Origin: Bacteriovoracaceae bacterium
Lineage (GTDB): Bacteria > Bdellovibrionota > Bacteriovoracia > Bacteriovoracales > Bacteriovoracaceae
Assembly (NCBI GenBank): GCA_016784965.1
Contig: JADHTQ010000002.1
Location: 89,571-153,570 of the forward strand
Direction of reading: 5' to 3'
DNA: 64,000 nucleotides
Made by a program: the position numbers and the translations under genes. Shown in pieces: positions 38,601-46,144 of the stretch. The notes under the pieces were generated by a model that saw only the letters and a list, made by a program, of their open reading frames with translations, had not been told where the DNA came from and made no database searches. The stretch's first letter is position 1. The number at the start of each line of letters is the position of its first letter.

Positions 38601-39914
38601 ATTCATTTCTTGGTTTGGATCGATATCCATAGACATGATGTTCTTTGAGGCTTTACTGTAGTCAGACGCATCTATTATTTGACTTGCAACGTATATTGAA
38701 GCTGCCGCTGTATAGAGATGATAAGAAACGCAGCGTACATCACTTATATCGCGACAACAAAGATCAAATGCCGCTGAGGCCATAACTCCAGTTTGTTCTG
38801 CATTGGCAACACCTGCAACTCTCATATCATCCATCATGGCGTTGGTTACAACGTAGTCACTATTTAGCGCCCCAATAGACTCCATCGCCTTTGCTCTTGC
38901 CTGCTTTGCCAGAGCAATAGCACTTCCTGCTCTTTCATTAATCCCGGATATCATTGAGCTTACCGCTTGAAAAGTACCTTCTCGCACGGCATTGGCAGTG
39001 TTTTGAGCTCCTACAGTATCAGAGACTCCGTCCTGTGCGCCATTTTGAGCATCTTGAGTGCCGGCTTCCATTATCTCGGTTCTTTCTGTCAATGAATCAA
39101 TGCGGGAATCTGCACTTCTTAGCTTTTTTAGTTCACTACAAACCATTGAACAGCTAGCACCTTCTTGTCCCTCGCCACTGGCCCGCCCAGCACATTGCCG
39201 ACAACCACAATTGCTATCTTCGCATGCTTGAAATAAGTCAGAAATGCGAGTATTTCGAACCACAGTATTGTTTCTTACTCTCTCATTTGTCTCTTTGGCA
39301 GCAGTCCGCAAATCATCTGTAGCACCACTTAGGCCTTCATTTTGTTCACTAATTGCACTCGTTGATTCCGCAAGATTACTTGTCAGTGATCTAAGGGCCC
39401 CTAAGTTTTCCTTCTGCTTTAGCATCATCTGTGCTTTACATGCCTCATAAAACAGCTTAATGGCTTCCGCTTTAAGCTTTTGAGAAGCTTGCCTTTGCTC
39501 ATCTGTCGCAACTAATTTTGAACCTTTTTCTGAGAATAAATTTAGCTTTCCAATGTTGTTTAAGGCGGCATCACCCTTATCACTTAATCCAGGGACACCT
39601 GAAGTACTTGGTCCACTACTTCCTTGACTGTCAGAAGTAGATTCTTCTTGACCTCTATCACGCGCCCTTTGTGCCCTTTCTCTATTTCTAGAGGCATCTG
39701 TGTCTGATCTTCCTTCTGGGGTGCGTTCGGTGGTATCATTGCCTCGATCCCGTGCTCTTTGTGCCCTTTCCCTATTTCTAGAAGCATCGTTGTCTGGCCT
39801 ATTACCCCTCCTGGCATACACAACTGAGGGCTGCAATTGCCACAAAAGCAGGCAGTAGCTAAGTATAATGCTTGTTATTTTTTTAGAAAATTTGATGTAA
39901 GGTTTAGTTTTCAT
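35661..39914 (-). CDS. Giant secreted Gly-rich protein D (type I), first gene of the array
   Basis: This 1417-residue protein is counted from the ATG at 39914, which has AGGA 8 bases upstream; the longer frame to 39932 has no ribosome site. The signal peptide ends near VVYA (about 34). Two near-identical copies of ASRNRERAQRARDRG follow. The helical region has the ALNNIGKLNLF box, the type I Cys cluster (NCGCRQCAGR, EGASC) and the AFDLCCRDISDVRC core near 385. IHGHMKC lies near 760, Gly-rich repeats at about 1011-1145 and RTNVSLGAGGS after them. The end is SIFKIVTQRYKQSAYPIFY. It is the promoter-proximal gene of the array. Confidence 0.9.
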   Translation of the reverse strand: MKTKPYIKFSKKITSIILSYCLLLWQLQPSVVYARRGNRPDNDASRNRERAQRARDRGNDTTERTPEGRSDTDASRNRERAQRARDRGQEESTSDSQGSSGPSTSGVPGLSDKGDAALNNIGKLNLFSEKGSKLVATDEQRQASQKLKAEAIKLFYEACKAQMMLKQKENLGALRSLTSNLAESTSAISEQNEGLSGATDDLRTAAKETNERVRNNTVVRNTRISDLFQACEDSNCGCRQCAGRASGEGQEGASCSMVCSELKKLRSADSRIDSLTERTEIMEAGTQDAQNGAQDGVSDTVGAQNTANAVREGTFQAVSSMISGINERAGSAIALAKQARAKAMESIGALNSDYVVTNAMMDDMRVAGVANAEQTGVMASAAFDLCCRDISDVRCVSYHLYTAAASIYVASQIIDASDYSKASKNIMSMDIDPNQEMNNQVENLRRAQMLREEMVKSAETIQQGKDSITQMMTYVRMVAEQEIETAEARQDNAKEAADNTSNIMQMAMMAMKLADMIGKMDVGKQKAACAKGNAVEGKEAGACGSCGGSDQSAKGQQAQCESTGAKQAAQQAKDNAKKSWAQKAMGKMKDTFNGAKDFVADKVQAGGEMLTDVNKAIGGLLSGGSPGSGGVPMPTPKPKRKPVIEAGEVKYTNPSANIFWEEVPLGPIYDFEQNQSYMVGFSHKASDMLSDLIFTKANAAVNCAPCPPAKAASKAADGKSAMQKVKSMMSIAMMVMMLMQMLKGMKGKKQAHKEQMAANIHGHMKCDETSPGAGLNCALSVLKSSDHLLATVPPTESTKSYGKREPVEPLPPEDDSNDLNSLLIPDKKSEKIVEFEKKWGSDLFMMSVMLLSSYRGPDEGMNEYLKVLDLSRAVNGANSSLPHTYKLFDTVVKKAKFISGRFIKLVAEDVYAADGSPADGNNVKLQTMEELEASLGVMKGTKAFTYYQQHRSTATTLSKGAFETPQTRADYLGMVETQGEGSMTDMMDALDDASLYDDQYNELIDNFDTNDALSMELGDGGLDAVGDGGFDEASGGLSGVGSDSGGPGGGLGTLGGVDGDSTNGSGSQAGGLSSGSVGGDSLGGQSGGSGGPGGVGGMADVRGGAGGASGTGGDSATGSGGSSVGIGGAGSQGAGGTAGGSNLGRTNVSLGAGGSTRTGSGKSGRKGMGSTSASARNSMKNISKMGTLNPNTPMGRQIEAMKALIDKTKKGLMEQDGRLGGLTSDEDVRKKGSKILAVMRQASIEKLKRDGKFDELMKMRQLAKGKRKYRGPKGNVGSLGSLTGGSSSDYSSGSGGKTAAGPYEAEKAEDAFDDGDYSDDYGDGDGDAFGDMDSGDSFSNSKDDYGRGGINAEGFGDNEGGGLSAEERYRRNLLARNKKDGKFDTAEINQNAETSIFKIVTQRYKQSAYPIFYDVME

Positions 39915-39932
39915 AATAAACATCCTATCCAT

Positions 39933-40248
39933 AAGTAACTACAAGTATTCACATCATTTCATAACCTATTATTATTTTAGTACTCTCCTTGGAAATTGCC
40001 ACTATTACTTAACTGAAATGAAATATAAATTTAAAAAATTGAATATCAAGCAAGCCGAATACCCGTTAAAAACAGTACATTATGACTTTAAGCTCGTGTT
40101 GGTTAAACTCACTCATTAGATGAATTTCTTGAAAAAAAATTGCCAACTTTTTGTGACAATTTCCAACTACAGTAGTTAATTTTTCGTTGTAGGCTAACTT
40201 TTAAACAGTCTAAGAAGTGAATCTATATATGTAAAAATAGTGGGTTAA
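39933..40248 (-). promoter_or_regulatory. Gene-free leader region of the giant-protein array, with likely promoter
   Basis: This 316-base AT-rich stretch holds no convincing gene. On the minus strand TTGATA (40049-40044) is separated by 16 bases from TATATT (40027-40022), a fair sigma-70 promoter giving a leader of about 100 bases before the ATG at 39914. Two runs that look like half of a sigma-54 site lack the -12 GC and were not accepted. No terminator was found for the gene at 40249. Confidence 0.4.
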
Positions 40249-40590
40249 CTATCTTAAGCACGCCATAGTTTGATCATTATCAATCATAGAACCCTCGCCA
40301 ACATCAGAGCCCTCTTTAAACTTAACTACCGCTACAACATTTTGGCCATCAGCATACCTGAAAGTGAATTGGTCAAAACTTGGATATGATTCAAGTGTCT
40401 TATAAATCATTTCAATGCCATCATACTGATCGATAAACACATTTGACTCATCAAATTGATGGATTTCAGTGAATTCACTGTAATAAAACTCATAGTTAAA
40501 TCCACTCTCTTCATAACAGATAAAATCAGGCTGGTTTGCAAAAACATTAAATACAAAGACCAAAGAAATTACTAAAGTTAAAATATTCAT
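40249..40590 (-). CDS. Small secreted protein with two cysteines
   Basis: This 113-residue protein has a clear signal peptide (MNILTLVISLVFVFNVFA, cleaved before NQP). The mature part of about 95 residues is acidic and beta-rich, with one Cys near each end (DFICYEE and TMACLR) that could form a disulfide. The family is not recognised. It lies upstream of the giant-protein array on the same strand but 335 bases away, so cotranscription is uncertain. It is divergent from the next small secreted protein. Confidence 0.65.
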   Translation of the reverse strand: MNILTLVISLVFVFNVFANQPDFICYEESGFNYEFYYSEFTEIHQFDESNVFIDQYDGIEMIYKTLESYPSFDQFTFRYADGQNVVAVVKFKEGSDVGEGSMIDNDQTMACLR

Positions 40591-40684
40591 AAGATGCCCC
40601 CCTTAATTGAACAATTATATTTGCCTCTAACATGACAATCACGCTTTGAAAATCCCCTGGTACAAATTATTCACAAGAAGTACT

Positions 40685-40711
40685 TTGACAAACCATCTCC
40701 AATTATATAGC
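40685..40711 (+). promoter_or_regulatory. Possible promoter of the secreted protein at 40746
   Basis: A perfect -35 TTGACA is followed 15 bases later by TATAGC as a candidate -10. The spacing is short, so strength is uncertain. GGAGGG precedes the ATG by 6 bases. Confidence 0.4.
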
Positions 40712-40745
40712 AATATCAAAAAATCACCATTATCGGAGGGCATTT

Positions 40746-41171
40746 ATGAAAATCACATACCTATTTATAATTCTATTTTCACTTTCTGCTTCATCACTTT
40801 TACTTGCCAGAGATTACTACGGTGAAGTTGAAGAATATGAGACTGAGCTCATTCTCTCTTGTTTTGATAGGCCAATCTGTACGGCAAAAGTACAATTGTG
40901 GCAAAGACCTTTTGGGCAGAGTGCCAATACTGTCAAAAGCTTTTCAATGGTTGGTGTCCAGACCAATGACCGGCTTCTTCTAACTCAAAAAGATGAATCC
41001 TTAACTACCGTCTTGGATCTTGAAATTAGAAAATCATCAAGCCCACTTGGCAGCAAATATTTGTGCACAGTTGTATTTTTAGGAGATCTCAAGTGGAATG
41101 ATGTAAACTATGATGTCTTCATAAAAGAGGAATTCGTAGTCTTAGACCAAAATGAGTGTAATAAACTATAA
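40746..41171 (+). CDS. Small secreted protein, beta-rich
   Basis: This 141-residue protein has a signal peptide (LFIILFSLSASSLLLA, cleaved near LLARD). The mature part is beta-rich, with four cysteines (LSCFDRPICTA, KYLCTVVF, QNECNKL), enough for two disulfides. The family is not recognised. A strong ribosome site, GGAGGG, marks the start. It stands between a divergent small secreted protein and the Fic gene, 142 bases before the latter. Confidence 0.7.
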   Translation: MKITYLFIILFSLSASSLLLARDYYGEVEEYETELILSCFDRPICTAKVQLWQRPFGQSANTVKSFSMVGVQTNDRLLLTQKDESLTTVLDLEIRKSSSPLGSKYLCTVVFLGDLKWNDVNYDVFIKEEFVVLDQNECNKL

Positions 41172-41237
41172 TTTCTACAACTCCATTTGCAGTTATAAAC
41201 TATTGTAAATACTCCTATTTTTATGTTTATGCCATTT

Positions 41238-41314
41238 TGCTACAACAAAATAGCCAAATAGTTGTAGCAGATGTGCTATAATTGCTACAACTATTGTAAA
41301 TAAAGTTGTAACAA
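41238..41314 (+). promoter_or_regulatory. Promoter with two operator palindromes in front of fic
   Basis: Operator 1 is TGCTACAAC-N14-GTTGTAGCA (41238-41269, perfect arms). An extended -10, TGC-TATAAT, follows at 41274-41282. Operator 2, TTGCTACAAC-N13-GTTGTAACAA (41282-41314), has one mismatch and reaches the start codon. The same half-sites bracket the -10 box, so a bound dimer would block polymerase. The obvious candidate is the winged helix at the C-terminus of the Fic protein itself. Confidence 0.65.
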
Positions 41315-42567
41315 TGACAAAAAAAGATTCATTTCAATTCCTAAGTAGCGATATCTGGCTCAAATATACTCAACAGAGGTATACTCCTGTTGATCACATT
41401 AAATACCGACTAGATAATCTAGGCCTTAAAAAACAAGATTGGCCAAAACTTCAAATGGATATTCAAAACTATAGAAAAGTAGGTGCTATTCCATTATTTT
41501 TGAGCACTATTGATAAAAAATTTTGGTATTTTCCAGCTGACTGTATTTTAAAAAAAGTAAATGAGATTGAAAGCTTAGGTAAAGGCCTCTTTTATAAAAT
41601 TAAAAGTACCAAGACCTTTCAAGATGAATTTCTAGCAAATGCAGCTATGGAAGAAGCTATTACTTCTGCAATTTACGAAGGAGCAAATAGCTCAAGGTCA
41701 AAGGCAAGAGAATTAATTGCAAATGATTTAATACCTAAAAATATTGACGAGTGGATGCTACTTAATAACTACAAGGCAATGAAGTGGATTAAATCAAACT
41801 CCCAGCTAAATTTAACAAGTGACCTGGTGACCAAAATTCACAAAATTGTAACCAACAATACACTCGAAGGAGATGATGCTAATTTTTATGGCAAATACCG
41901 AAACGACACAGTTTATGTCGGAAATCATCAAGGGATAGATCATAAACAAATAGAAGCTGCCATAAACGAGGCCATTGAGCTAACTACAAATAATAAACGT
42001 TACTTGCACGGCTTAATCAAGGGAATATTTCTGCATTATTTCTTGGCCTATATACACCCATTTTTTGATGGAAACGGCAGAACTGGCAGAACACTATTTT
42101 ACTTTAAAGCAATAAAAAATGACTTAAAGTTTATCGAATTGTTATCTATATCTGCTCACCTCAAAGAACATGGTAAGCAATACGAAAAATCCTTCGGCTT
42201 AGTAACTAAATATGATTTAGACCTAACCTACTTTATTGACTTTTGCTTAGACTCTCTACTGGCAGCACTCATCAAGGTTAGACAAAAGGTGGATTTTTTA
42301 ATCAGTATAGGAAATCTAAAAAAATCCTATCAGTTAAGACCCAAGCAAATTTCTCTTCTACAAAAAATGGCCCTAAATAAACACAGGGCCGTATCCATTA
42401 ATGAGTTTGCTACAAGTATAAATCAATCTCGCGAGGTAGCCAGAAGAGAGCTTAAGGATTTAAGTACCAAGGGCTTGTTAAAAGAGATAAAACGAGGAAA
42501 GAAGTTCGTCTATTTCATTCAAAGTAAAAAATTAAAAGAAATTGTGTCATCTACTCTCGTACCTTAA
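41314..42567 (+). CDS. Fic-family AMP-transferase with C-terminal winged helix
   Basis: This 417-residue class II Fic protein has the N-terminal inhibitory helix motif S-x-x-x-E-G (Ser118, Glu122 in SAIYEGANSS), which blocks the active site in this class. The Fic core carries HPFFDGNGRTGR (catalytic His248) and a C-terminal winged-helix domain (about 345-410, INEFATSINQSREVARREL). Fic enzymes transfer AMP or related groups to target hydroxyls. The wHTH is typical of the longer bacterial members and suggests autoregulation at the flanking operators. No ribosome site is seen before the ATG. Its 3' end overlaps the ftsW stop on the other strand by 21 bases. Confidence 0.92.
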   Translation: MTKKDSFQFLSSDIWLKYTQQRYTPVDHIKYRLDNLGLKKQDWPKLQMDIQNYRKVGAIPLFLSTIDKKFWYFPADCILKKVNEIESLGKGLFYKIKSTKTFQDEFLANAAMEEAITSAIYEGANSSRSKARELIANDLIPKNIDEWMLLNNYKAMKWIKSNSQLNLTSDLVTKIHKIVTNNTLEGDDANFYGKYRNDTVYVGNHQGIDHKQIEAAINEAIELTTNNKRYLHGLIKGIFLHYFLAYIHPFFDGNGRTGRTLFYFKAIKNDLKFIELLSISAHLKEHGKQYEKSFGLVTKYDLDLTYFIDFCLDSLLAALIKVRQKVDFLISIGNLKKSYQLRPKQISLLQKMALNKHRAVSINEFATSINQSREVARRELKDLSTKGLLKEIKRGKKFVYFIQSKKLKEIVSSTLVP

Positions 42568-43719
42568 TGCCGAAAACAAAAGTCCAATGCCAAAAAAGTT
42601 AGAAATTAAAGAAGATCCACCATAGCTTATAAATGGGAGATTTAGCCCCTTGGTAGGCAACAGGCCCAAAACAACACCCATATTCAAAAAAGTCTGAAGG
42701 GCTATGGTGAAGATGACGGCAGCAATTAGTACTACAGCGACCTTCTCTTTAGCATACATTGCAAGCTTTAACCCTAAGTAGATGAATGCTATAAAAGTTA
42801 ACACTACGGTAATTACACCGATAAACCCCAACTCTTCCCCGATCACACTAAATATAAAGTCGTTGTGTGCCTCCGGCAGATAAAACAGCTTTTCATTGCT
42901 ATTTCCAAGCCCTGTTCCCCATATGGAACCATTTGCAAATGCCAGATATGATTGAATAATTTGAAAACCAGAAGTCTTGGGATTTTTCCATGGATCTAAA
43001 AATGTAAATATCCGTTTAATCCTATAGGGCTCAGCAAATAAAACTGTAAATCCTAGTAAAACCCCACTGGCAAAAAATGTATAAAAATGTTTTCTGGGAA
43101 ATGAACTAAGAAAACAGACAAACCCGATAACGACCAAACAAATAATAAATGAACCATAATCAGGTTGAGCAACTAACAGCCCAAGGGGAAATAACAAAGT
43201 AAAACTGTACTTAACTTTGTCTTGGATAGATAAATCTTTAAAATTTTCAAATAAGTAATACGAGGATAGAATTAAGGTAAATTTGATCAACTCTCCAGGC
43301 TGAAAACCAAATCCTCCAATACCAATCCACCTACTGGCCCCTTTAACTGTGATTCCGATATGGGGGACAAAAGTTAAGATCAGTAACATTGAGCAGGCAA
43401 TATTAAAATGAAAGCTATACTTAATCCAAAATCCAAATTTGGTACAAGTTAGAGTGTAGGCAATGGCCGCCCCAGTTAGTACAAAGATAATCTGTTTTAG
43501 AAAAAAATGTCCTGAGCTGCCAAAAACTTCCTTGGCATACATATAGCTGGATGAATAGACCATCACAATGCCAAATACATTAATTGCAAGTAAAATAATT
43601 AGGAATATACTGGCGGTCTTACCGACATTACTACTGTTTTGGTCACTATAATTGATATACAAGCTTTTTATAGTAATTACCCCTCTCTTCGTAATCTCGG
43701 AAAAAGTCCGTACTACCAT
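42547..43719 (-). CDS. ftsW: Septal peptidoglycan glycosyltransferase FtsW (SEDS family)
   Basis: This is a 390-residue protein counted from the ATG at 43719; a TTG at 43662 is an alternative start, and longer frames run needlessly into murD. Ten hydrophobic segments and SEDS landmarks are visible: IGIGGFGFQPGELIKF, the large extracellular loop with NSNEKLFYLPEAHNDFIFSVIGEELGF, and the end LPFISYGGSSLI. FtsW polymerises lipid II at the septum with FtsI. It overlaps the murD end by 74 bases with the chosen start. Nothing of the cluster (murG, murC, ftsQAZ) follows it. Confidence 0.93.
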   Translation of the reverse strand: MVVRTFSEITKRGVITIKSLYINYSDQNSSNVGKTASIFLIILLAINVFGIVMVYSSSYMYAKEVFGSSGHFFLKQIIFVLTGAAIAYTLTCTKFGFWIKYSFHFNIACSMLLILTFVPHIGITVKGASRWIGIGGFGFQPGELIKFTLILSSYYLFENFKDLSIQDKVKYSFTLLFPLGLLVAQPDYGSFIICLVVIGFVCFLSSFPRKHFYTFFASGVLLGFTVLFAEPYRIKRIFTFLDPWKNPKTSGFQIIQSYLAFANGSIWGTGLGNSNEKLFYLPEAHNDFIFSVIGEELGFIGVITVVLTFIAFIYLGLKLAMYAKEKVAVVLIAAVIFTIALQTFLNMGVVLGLLPTKGLNLPFISYGGSSLISNFFGIGLLFSALRYESR

Positions 43720-45031
43720 TACCTGGAGACAATAAAATTGTATCACCAGTTCGAGACTTTTGGTAAGCAAAAAGTATTGATTCTTCAAATGATCCGACGA
43801 TGAAAGTTTGTGGATGCTCTCCTAGTGACCTGTTCATCCTTTCTTTACTCTCACCCACTAGAACCAAAACTCTTACATGCTTGATTATATCGTCAGCATA
43901 GACACCGTAATCAATCTCATCGCTGCTATCTTTGCCTCCAGCAATTAATATGATTGGGGTTTTAAAAGACTTTATACTTTTAATCAACTGTTCCATCGTC
44001 TCAGACTTTGAGTCATTGTAAAAATATACTCCATTTTTTTCCAACAAAAATTCAAGCCTATGAGGAATGCCTGGAAACTTCTCAACACAGGTTTGAATAG
44101 ACTTATCTGAAACATCCAAGGCCTTGCAAGCTGTAATGGCCGCTAACAAATTCTCACGATTTTCTACTCCCACAATTCTCATTGCATTAACTTTAAACTC
44201 AGAATGAAAGTAAATATTAGAGTGAATTCTTCTATTGTGAAAATGAGTACCTTGAATCTCATTAATGACCCCTGCTGTCACAAACGATTTTCTCGAATAC
44301 CAATATGTTTGACAGTGTGCATGCCTAAAAAAGGTATTGTTTGCCAAGTTCTCAAAATTTACAACCAAGATGTCATCCGTCGATAACGCCTTGATAATAC
44401 TAAGTTTTGTCTCAATATAGTGTCCCGCAGAATTAAATTGATCGGGAGAAAATTGCTCGCTTATATTGGTGAAGACAACAATCTTTGGATGAAAATCCTT
44501 CAGCCTGCGCATTTGCAGTGCAGACACCTCTACAACCACATAATCAATATCTTCTTTATGCTGAAGCATTGCAAATTCAATAAAGGGGGTGGTATTTGTC
44601 CCACCTACAAAGACATTTTTTCCGTCGAGCTTAAGCATAAAGCCAATCATATGTGAAACTGTGGTTCGACCATAACTACCACAAACGGCAATAATCGGCT
44701 TCCTACACAATCTATTTGCTAGACCAAATTCACTATAAACTTCTTTGCCCTTTGATCTTGCCAATTCTAGTTGAGGAATATCTGGATTTACTGAGGTGGA
44801 GTATACAATTACATCTGCTGCTAAAAAATCATCTTCCCGATGCTCGCCAAAAGTCATCATGGGAGTGGGGTTAATTTTTTTTAATTTTTTAACTGCCTTG
44901 TTAAGATCAAAAATTGGCTTAATATCAGTGACCGTTATCTCGCAATCAAGCTTAGAAAAGAAATTAATTAGAGTAAAACCCGTTTTACCAACACCAACAA
45001 TTAGAACTTTTTTATTTCGAAAACGCTCCAT
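43646..45031 (-). CDS. murD: UDP-N-acetylmuramoylalanine--D-glutamate ligase MurD, divergent
   Basis: This 461-residue ligase would add D-Glu to UDP-MurNAc-L-Ala in the cytoplasm. Family marks include the N-terminal Rossmann start (KKVLIVGVGKTGF), GIPHRLEFL and the NDSKS box, IAGGKDSSDEIDY, and the end LLSPGNGSTDFFRDYEERG. Two motifs are unusual: the P-loop GTNGKST reads GSYGRTT (118-124) with Arg122 for Lys, and the DHLDRH box reads DQFNSA. Position between mraY and ftsW fixes the identity. Activity needs testing because the Lys normally contacts ATP phosphates. Confidence 0.9.
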   Translation of the reverse strand: MERFRNKKVLIVGVGKTGFTLINFFSKLDCEITVTDIKPIFDLNKAVKKLKKINPTPMMTFGEHREDDFLAADVIVYSTSVNPDIPQLELARSKGKEVYSEFGLANRLCRKPIIAVCGSYGRTTVSHMIGFMLKLDGKNVFVGGTNTTPFIEFAMLQHKEDIDYVVVEVSALQMRRLKDFHPKIVVFTNISEQFSPDQFNSAGHYIETKLSIIKALSTDDILVVNFENLANNTFFRHAHCQTYWYSRKSFVTAGVINEIQGTHFHNRRIHSNIYFHSEFKVNAMRIVGVENRENLLAAITACKALDVSDKSIQTCVEKFPGIPHRLEFLLEKNGVYFYNDSKSETMEQLIKSIKSFKTPIILIAGGKDSSDEIDYGVYADDIIKHVRVLVLVGESKERMNRSLGEHPQTFIVGSFEESILFAYQKSRTGDTILLSPGNGSTDFFRDYEERGNYYKKLVYQL

Positions 45032-45065
45032 ATGATTTGTCTCCTCCTATCTTCTCTTTTTTTTC

Positions 45066-46142
45066 TTATCTCATTTTTAGGGTGGCCACAGACAAAATGG
45101 CCAAAAAAATACTGATAATCCAAAAGCGGACAATCACTTTGGGTTCTGGCCATCCAATCAATTCAAAGTGATGATGAATTGGTGCCATTTTAAAGATTCT
45201 TTTCTTTCGCAGCTTATATGATCCCACTTGCAGTATCACCGAAACAGCCTCTACCACAAAGATTCCACCGATTAACACATATAATATTTCATTTTTTGTA
45301 ATCACTGCAATTACGCCCAAGACTCCGCCCAATGACAAGGATCCCACATCTCCCATAAAAACTTCTGCCGGGTAGGAGTTATACCACAAAAATCCTACAC
45401 CAGCACCAATAATAGAGGCAGCAACCACCATCAGCTCTCCGACGCCCTCCACATAAGGTATATATAGGTATGCAGCAATTTCTCTGTGCCCCGCAACATA
45501 TGCCAAAATTCCCAAACTGGCGGCACTTGTAATAATGGGACCTATTGCAAGCCCATCTAATCCGTCAGTTAAATTCACAGCATTACTAGATCCAACAATA
45601 ACAACGGCAATAAAAAGTATATAAAAATGCCCCAAGTCTATAACGGGCCCCTTAAAAAATGGGGCATGAAGCGTGGTGTCAACCACCCCCAGATTTATAA
45701 GTATATATCCCGCAATAACTGCAGTAACAAATTGCCAAAGAAGCTTGCCTTTTGCTGAAATACCGGCAGTACTTTTTCGAATTACTTTGAAGTAATCATC
45801 TAAGTACCCAAGAATAAAATATGACACTCCAACTCCCATTGTGACAATAAAGGGGATTGAGTAGAAGTTTCCACTAAATAAAAGAGCAACCAAGATACTC
45901 CCTAAAATGAATACTCCTCCCATGGTTGGAGTTCCTGCCTTTTTAAAGTGTGATTCCGGGCCATCATCGCGCACAATTTGTCCAAACTGTTTTCTTTTCA
46001 TGAAGGTGATAAAGGCCTTACCCCATAAAATTGAGATTATAACCGCTAATAAAAAAGCAATAATGGATCTAAATGTTATATAACGAAATATATTAAATAT
46101 ATTGAAATCGCGACTTAATGGGTAGAAAAAATGATAAAGCAT
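45066..46142 (-). CDS. mraY: Phospho-N-acetylmuramoyl-pentapeptide transferase MraY
   Basis: This 358-residue polytopic enzyme makes lipid I from UDP-MurNAc-pentapeptide and undecaprenyl phosphate. Ten membrane segments are predicted. Signatures present are GTPTMGGVFIL, LGYLDDYFK (Asp pair), the NAVNLTDGLDGLA motif, EVFMGDVGSLSLGG and the cytoplasmic MAPIHHHFE. Length is typical. It lies 2 bases after murF and 34 bases before murD. Confidence 0.97.
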   Translation of the reverse strand: MLYHFFYPLSRDFNIFNIFRYITFRSIIAFLLAVIISILWGKAFITFMKRKQFGQIVRDDGPESHFKKAGTPTMGGVFILGSILVALLFSGNFYSIPFIVTMGVGVSYFILGYLDDYFKVIRKSTAGISAKGKLLWQFVTAVIAGYILINLGVVDTTLHAPFFKGPVIDLGHFYILFIAVVIVGSSNAVNLTDGLDGLAIGPIITSAASLGILAYVAGHREIAAYLYIPYVEGVGELMVVAASIIGAGVGFLWYNSYPAEVFMGDVGSLSLGGVLGVIAVITKNEILYVLIGGIFVVEAVSVILQVGSYKLRKKRIFKMAPIHHHFELIGWPEPKVIVRFWIISIFLAILSVATLKMR

Positions 46143-46144
46143 TA

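Noticed and set aside
40128..40145. Sigma-54 promoter for the giant-protein array (TTGGCAATTTTTTTTCAAG on the minus strand)
   Set aside because: The -24 half is acceptable but the GC doublet at -12 is missing.
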